Assembly (NCBI GenBank): GCA_009695405.1
Contig: SIAZ01000037.1
Span: forward strand, 1 to 18,492
Length of the DNA: 18,492 nt
From: Pedosphaera sp.
GTDB taxonomy: Bacteria; Verrucomicrobiota; Verrucomicrobiia; Limisphaerales; UBA9464
Direction of reading: 5' to 3'
The notes beneath the pieces were generated by a model. That model made no database searches. It was not told the DNA's origin and saw only the letters and a list, made by a program, of their open reading frames with translations. Position numbers and translations under genes: made by a program. Below, piece by piece: positions 16,725-18,492 of this stretch. The first letter of the stretch is position 1. Each line of letters opens with the position of its first letter.

Positions 16725-17734
16725 AAAGTCGACAACCGAACGTCACTCAGTTCCTGCGATTTTGCGCGGTATATGGTTTGCTCTTGAACTCTTTGGTCTT
16801 GGGCCAAACTCCAGCACTTTCTCTGTCTTCTAACTTCCGGTCTAAAGGAGATTTCGAACGTCAGATGAAAGAACTCTCTAATTGGGGTCGATGGGGAACC
16901 AACGATCAACAAGGCACCCTGAATCTACTAACACCCAAGCAACGATTCGAGGCCACTCGACTCGTCCGCGAAGGAGTCTCCGTCTCGCTAGCGCGGGATG
17001 TCGAAAAGGAACGATCTGGCGATAACGGTTCGCCCTTTGTTCATTCCATGGATCGCACCGGTACAAACACCAGTGGCTTTTCTTGTTCGGACACCTTTAT
17101 GGTTTCCTACCATGGAATGGTTCACACCCATATCGATAGCCTCTGTCACATGTTCCATGACGGTTTCATGTACAATGGATTCCCCCAGACCGAGGTGGTT
17201 AGCTCTGGGGCAAGAAAACTAGGGGTGGATAATCTGAAGCAGGGTCTCTTTGGTCGAGGTATCCTGATGGATATTCCTGCACTCAAAGGGCTTAAATATC
17301 TCGAACCCGGCACTCCAATTTATCCAGAGGATCTCAGCGCTTGGGAGAAACAAGCGGGTATAAAAGTAAAATCTGGAGATATTGTATTGATCCGCACAGG
17401 TCGCTGGGCTCGACGCGCTGCAAAAGGTCCTTGGGGAGACAAGTGGGCAGGCCTTCATGGATCCTGTGCCCAATGGCTCAAGACGCGCGATGTCGCGATG
17501 ATTGGTAGTGATGCCGCCAGTGATGTTCTTCCTTCCGGAATCGAGGGCGTGCCTATGCCAATCCACCAACTTTGCCTCGTTGCCATGGGTATGTGGATTC
17601 TCGACAGTTGCGACCTTGAAGCCTTGAGTGTGGCCGCCAAAAAACGTCGTCGCTGGGAATTTCTTCTCACCGCCTCGCCCTTAGCAGTCACCGGGGCAAC
17701 AGGTTCTCCAGCAAACCCGATTGCAACCTTTTGA
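16721..17734 (+). CDS. Exported cyclase-family (kynurenine formamidase-like) metal hydrolase (337 aa)
   Basis: A signal peptide (residues of about 10-29, core FCAVYGLLLNSLVLG) precedes a cyclase-family domain (PF04199). The opening NWGRWGTNDQQGTLNLLTP (54-72) is characteristic of the branch that includes isatin hydrolase and many uncharacterised bacterial enzymes. VHTHIDSLCH (134-143) supplies the divalent-metal ligands H135/H137, D139 and H143. SGDIVLIRTGRW (218-229) and SDAASDVLPSG (263-273) are further family strands. Relatives hydrolyse N-formylkynurenine, isatin or other cyclic amides and lactams with zinc or manganese. The gene starts inside the stop of the isochorismatase-fold gene, so the two are made together, and both are predicted to be exported. 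The start ATG 16721 is fixed by the overlap. No downstream gene continues the unit. Confidence 0.82.
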   Translation: MKSRQPNVTQFLRFCAVYGLLLNSLVLGQTPALSLSSNFRSKGDFERQMKELSNWGRWGTNDQQGTLNLLTPKQRFEATRLVREGVSVSLARDVEKERSGDNGSPFVHSMDRTGTNTSGFSCSDTFMVSYHGMVHTHIDSLCHMFHDGFMYNGFPQTEVVSSGARKLGVDNLKQGLFGRGILMDIPALKGLKYLEPGTPIYPEDLSAWEKQAGIKVKSGDIVLIRTGRWARRAAKGPWGDKWAGLHGSCAQWLKTRDVAMIGSDAASDVLPSGIEGVPMPIHQLCLVAMGMWILDSCDLEALSVAAKKRRRWEFLLTASPLAVTGATGSPANPIATF

Positions 17735-17784
17735 GTAGACACATCTACGCTTAGTGTAAACGGGATCGATCGATAACCTCCGAA

Positions 17785-18099
17785 CTAGTCTTCCTCAACT
17801 AGACTTTGATCAAAGATGCAAACGACACACTCCTCACAATTCTTAGGACTCAGTCTCGACATTTTAGAAATTAAATTCTTTTCATCAGTGTCAAAATGAT
17901 CCACTCTCTGGGTTAAAACAGCTATGGGTAGTTCAAGATCAAAAAGATCAAAAAAGTCTGGTCGTTTTCTAACAAGACTATGGAAGCTTCCCGATCAATT
18001 AATCAACCGAGAACTAAATATTGAAAAATTCTTTTCGTGATTGTTGTCGGAATAATTGCCTACAAAGTAGTGATTCCCAGATTTATTTCTCCCTAGAAT
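17785..18099 (-). pseudogene. Possible decayed gene with one in-frame stop
   Basis: On the minus strand the frame is open from 18099 to 17998, is broken by TGA at 17997-17995, then stays open for 69 codons to TAG at 17787-17785. The second part reads SLVRKRPDFFDLFDLELPIA and later NCEECVVCIFDQSLVEED. Its codon pattern and charged composition look protein-like in an otherwise stop-rich, AT-rich spacer. No good start codon lies in the 69-codon part apart from a GTG at 17904. I do not recognise a family. Alternatives are a chance open frame or a short gene with an unusual start. Confidence 0.25.
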
Positions 18100-18294
18100 T
18101 CAGCTTGCGGTTACTCAGTTCTCAGACGACTCCACAAACAAAAAATCACTTGTGGAACATGATAATTCAGGTCGCGATAAGAACTGAAATCGTCCCCGCA
18201 GGAATCTGGACAGCGAAAGGGCTATTCTGGGCCCCTGATCCTCGCCTAATTTTCTAAAAGCCCCAAAAAAGTGAATAGGAGAGCATGTTTTGTC

Positions 18295-18325
18295 TTGCAT
18301 ATATAATATTTTATTTCTATATAAT
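18295..18325 (+). promoter_or_regulatory. Candidate promoter of the IS1380-like transposase
   Basis: TTGCAT (18295-18300) and TATAAT (18320-18325) are separated by 19 bases in a very AT-rich stretch and lie 9 bases before the transposase ATG. The minus-10 match is perfect, but the spacing is longer than ideal and the leader would be almost absent. A second TATAAT lies at 18302-18307. Confidence 0.3.
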
Positions 18326-18334
18326 GTTAGCTGC

Positions 18335-18492
18335 ATGTCGGCGCGTTTACCCATTTTGCACAAGACACCCTTTGTCTTGGATCCGCGTCCGCTGACCGAA
18401 GCCAGCAGTGCTCACGTCGGTGCCCGCGGCGTCTCCCGGGCCTTCCGCTCCCTGGGCCTGCCGGGGAATCACCGCCAATCTCAAGCTGCGCA
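18335..18492 (+). pseudogene. IS1380-like transposase start, apparently frameshifted, cut by window edge
   Basis: From ATG 18335 the frame reads MSARLPILHKTPFVLDPRPL and then LTEASSAHVGARGVSRAFRS with LGLPG. This matches the N-terminal pattern of IS1380-family DDE transposases (LTAxAGxxxVxxFxRALGLP). After LGLPG the same frame gives unrelated residues, while a one-base shift at about 18463-18467 gives ITANLKLR, the expected continuation. The copy is therefore probably frameshifted in or next to the GGGGAA run, or the read has a one-base error. The GC-rich content contrasts with the AT-rich DNA just before it. The family call is by pattern and only about 50 residues are visible. Confidence 0.6.

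Larger units (their letters stand above)
17735..18334. other. AT-rich 600-bp spacer before the right-hand transposase
   Basis: Apart from the possible decayed minus-strand gene, I see no convincing coding frame here. A short GTAGA-CACA-TCTAC hairpin (17735-17748) follows the cyclase stop directly but lacks a T-run. The last part, roughly 18240-18330, is very AT-rich and probably contains the left end of the IS1380-like element, whose terminal repeat cannot be fixed without its partner. Confidence 0.4.

Noticed and set aside
15774..17993. A 14-base direct repeat ATGGAAGCTTCCCG at 15774-15787 and 17980-17993 flanking the hydrolase pair
   Set aside because: The core is a palindrome and the position is suggestive, but about one 14-base repeat is expected by chance in 18 kb and the similarity does not extend further.
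18021..18257. A 78-codon plus-strand frame in the right-hand spacer
   Set aside because: It depends on a TTG start without a ribosome site, overlaps the more protein-like minus-strand frame, and has no recognisable motif.
18115..18363. An 82-codon minus-strand frame near the right edge
   Set aside because: It overlaps the promoter and start of the IS1380-like transposase and shows no family features.
1..18492. tRNA, rRNA, CRISPR arrays or riboswitches
   Set aside because: I looked on both strands for cloverleaf T-loops, regularly spaced direct repeats and known leader motifs, and found none I could support.

Overview
The window most resembles an aquatic or soil member of the Verrucomicrobia/Planctomycetes side of bacteria with roughly 50% GC. 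Evidence: a 2127-residue secreted protein of lamin-tail, CotH and discoidin-like domains with the TPG-x-x-N linkers and the RRFYRVK-type C-terminus common in Verrucomicrobia, many secreted hydrolases, and weak Shine-Dalgarno sites. This assignment is an inference from protein style; no rRNA or marker gene is present.

Layout. Left edge (1-98, minus): the first 32 codons of an IS3-type transposase OrfA run off the window. Then comes a probable 62-residue small gene (299-487, minus) and a hairpin with a T-run (507-542). Positions 658-2998 (plus) hold a two-gene unit: an ATP-grasp-like enzyme of unknown substrate, followed 13 bp later by a predicted lipoprotein beta-propeller of the phytase-esterase-like type. 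From 3103 to 15724 everything reads on the minus strand. In transcription order these are the giant lamin-tail/CotH protein (15724-9341), an iron-type alcohol dehydrogenase (9177-8023), an aldehyde dehydrogenase (7883-6444), a glutamine-synthetase-family ligase (6411-5065) and a secreted M16 zinc peptidase (4857-3103). On the plus strand, 15864-17734 holds a secreted isochorismatase-fold hydrolase and a secreted metal-dependent cyclase-family hydrolase whose genes overlap by 4 bp. After about 600 bp of AT-rich spacer, with a possible decayed gene on the minus strand, the right edge (18335-18492) enters an IS1380-like transposase with an apparent frameshift.

How the genes may work together. 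The alcohol dehydrogenase, aldehyde dehydrogenase and glutamine-synthetase-like ligase fit a gamma-glutamylation route for catabolising an amino alcohol or polyamine: the amine is capped with glutamate, then the alcohol and aldehyde are oxidised. The final amidase (PuuD-type) is not in the window. The isochorismatase/cyclase pair looks like an exported two-enzyme module for opening and hydrolysing a cyclic amide or related compound. The whole segment is bracketed by two unrelated insertion-sequence transposase starts, so it may be an accessory block, or a contig broken at repeats.

The most review-worthy points are the gamma-glutamylation operon, the exported hydrolase pair, the nested domains in the giant protein, and the short genes at both edges.
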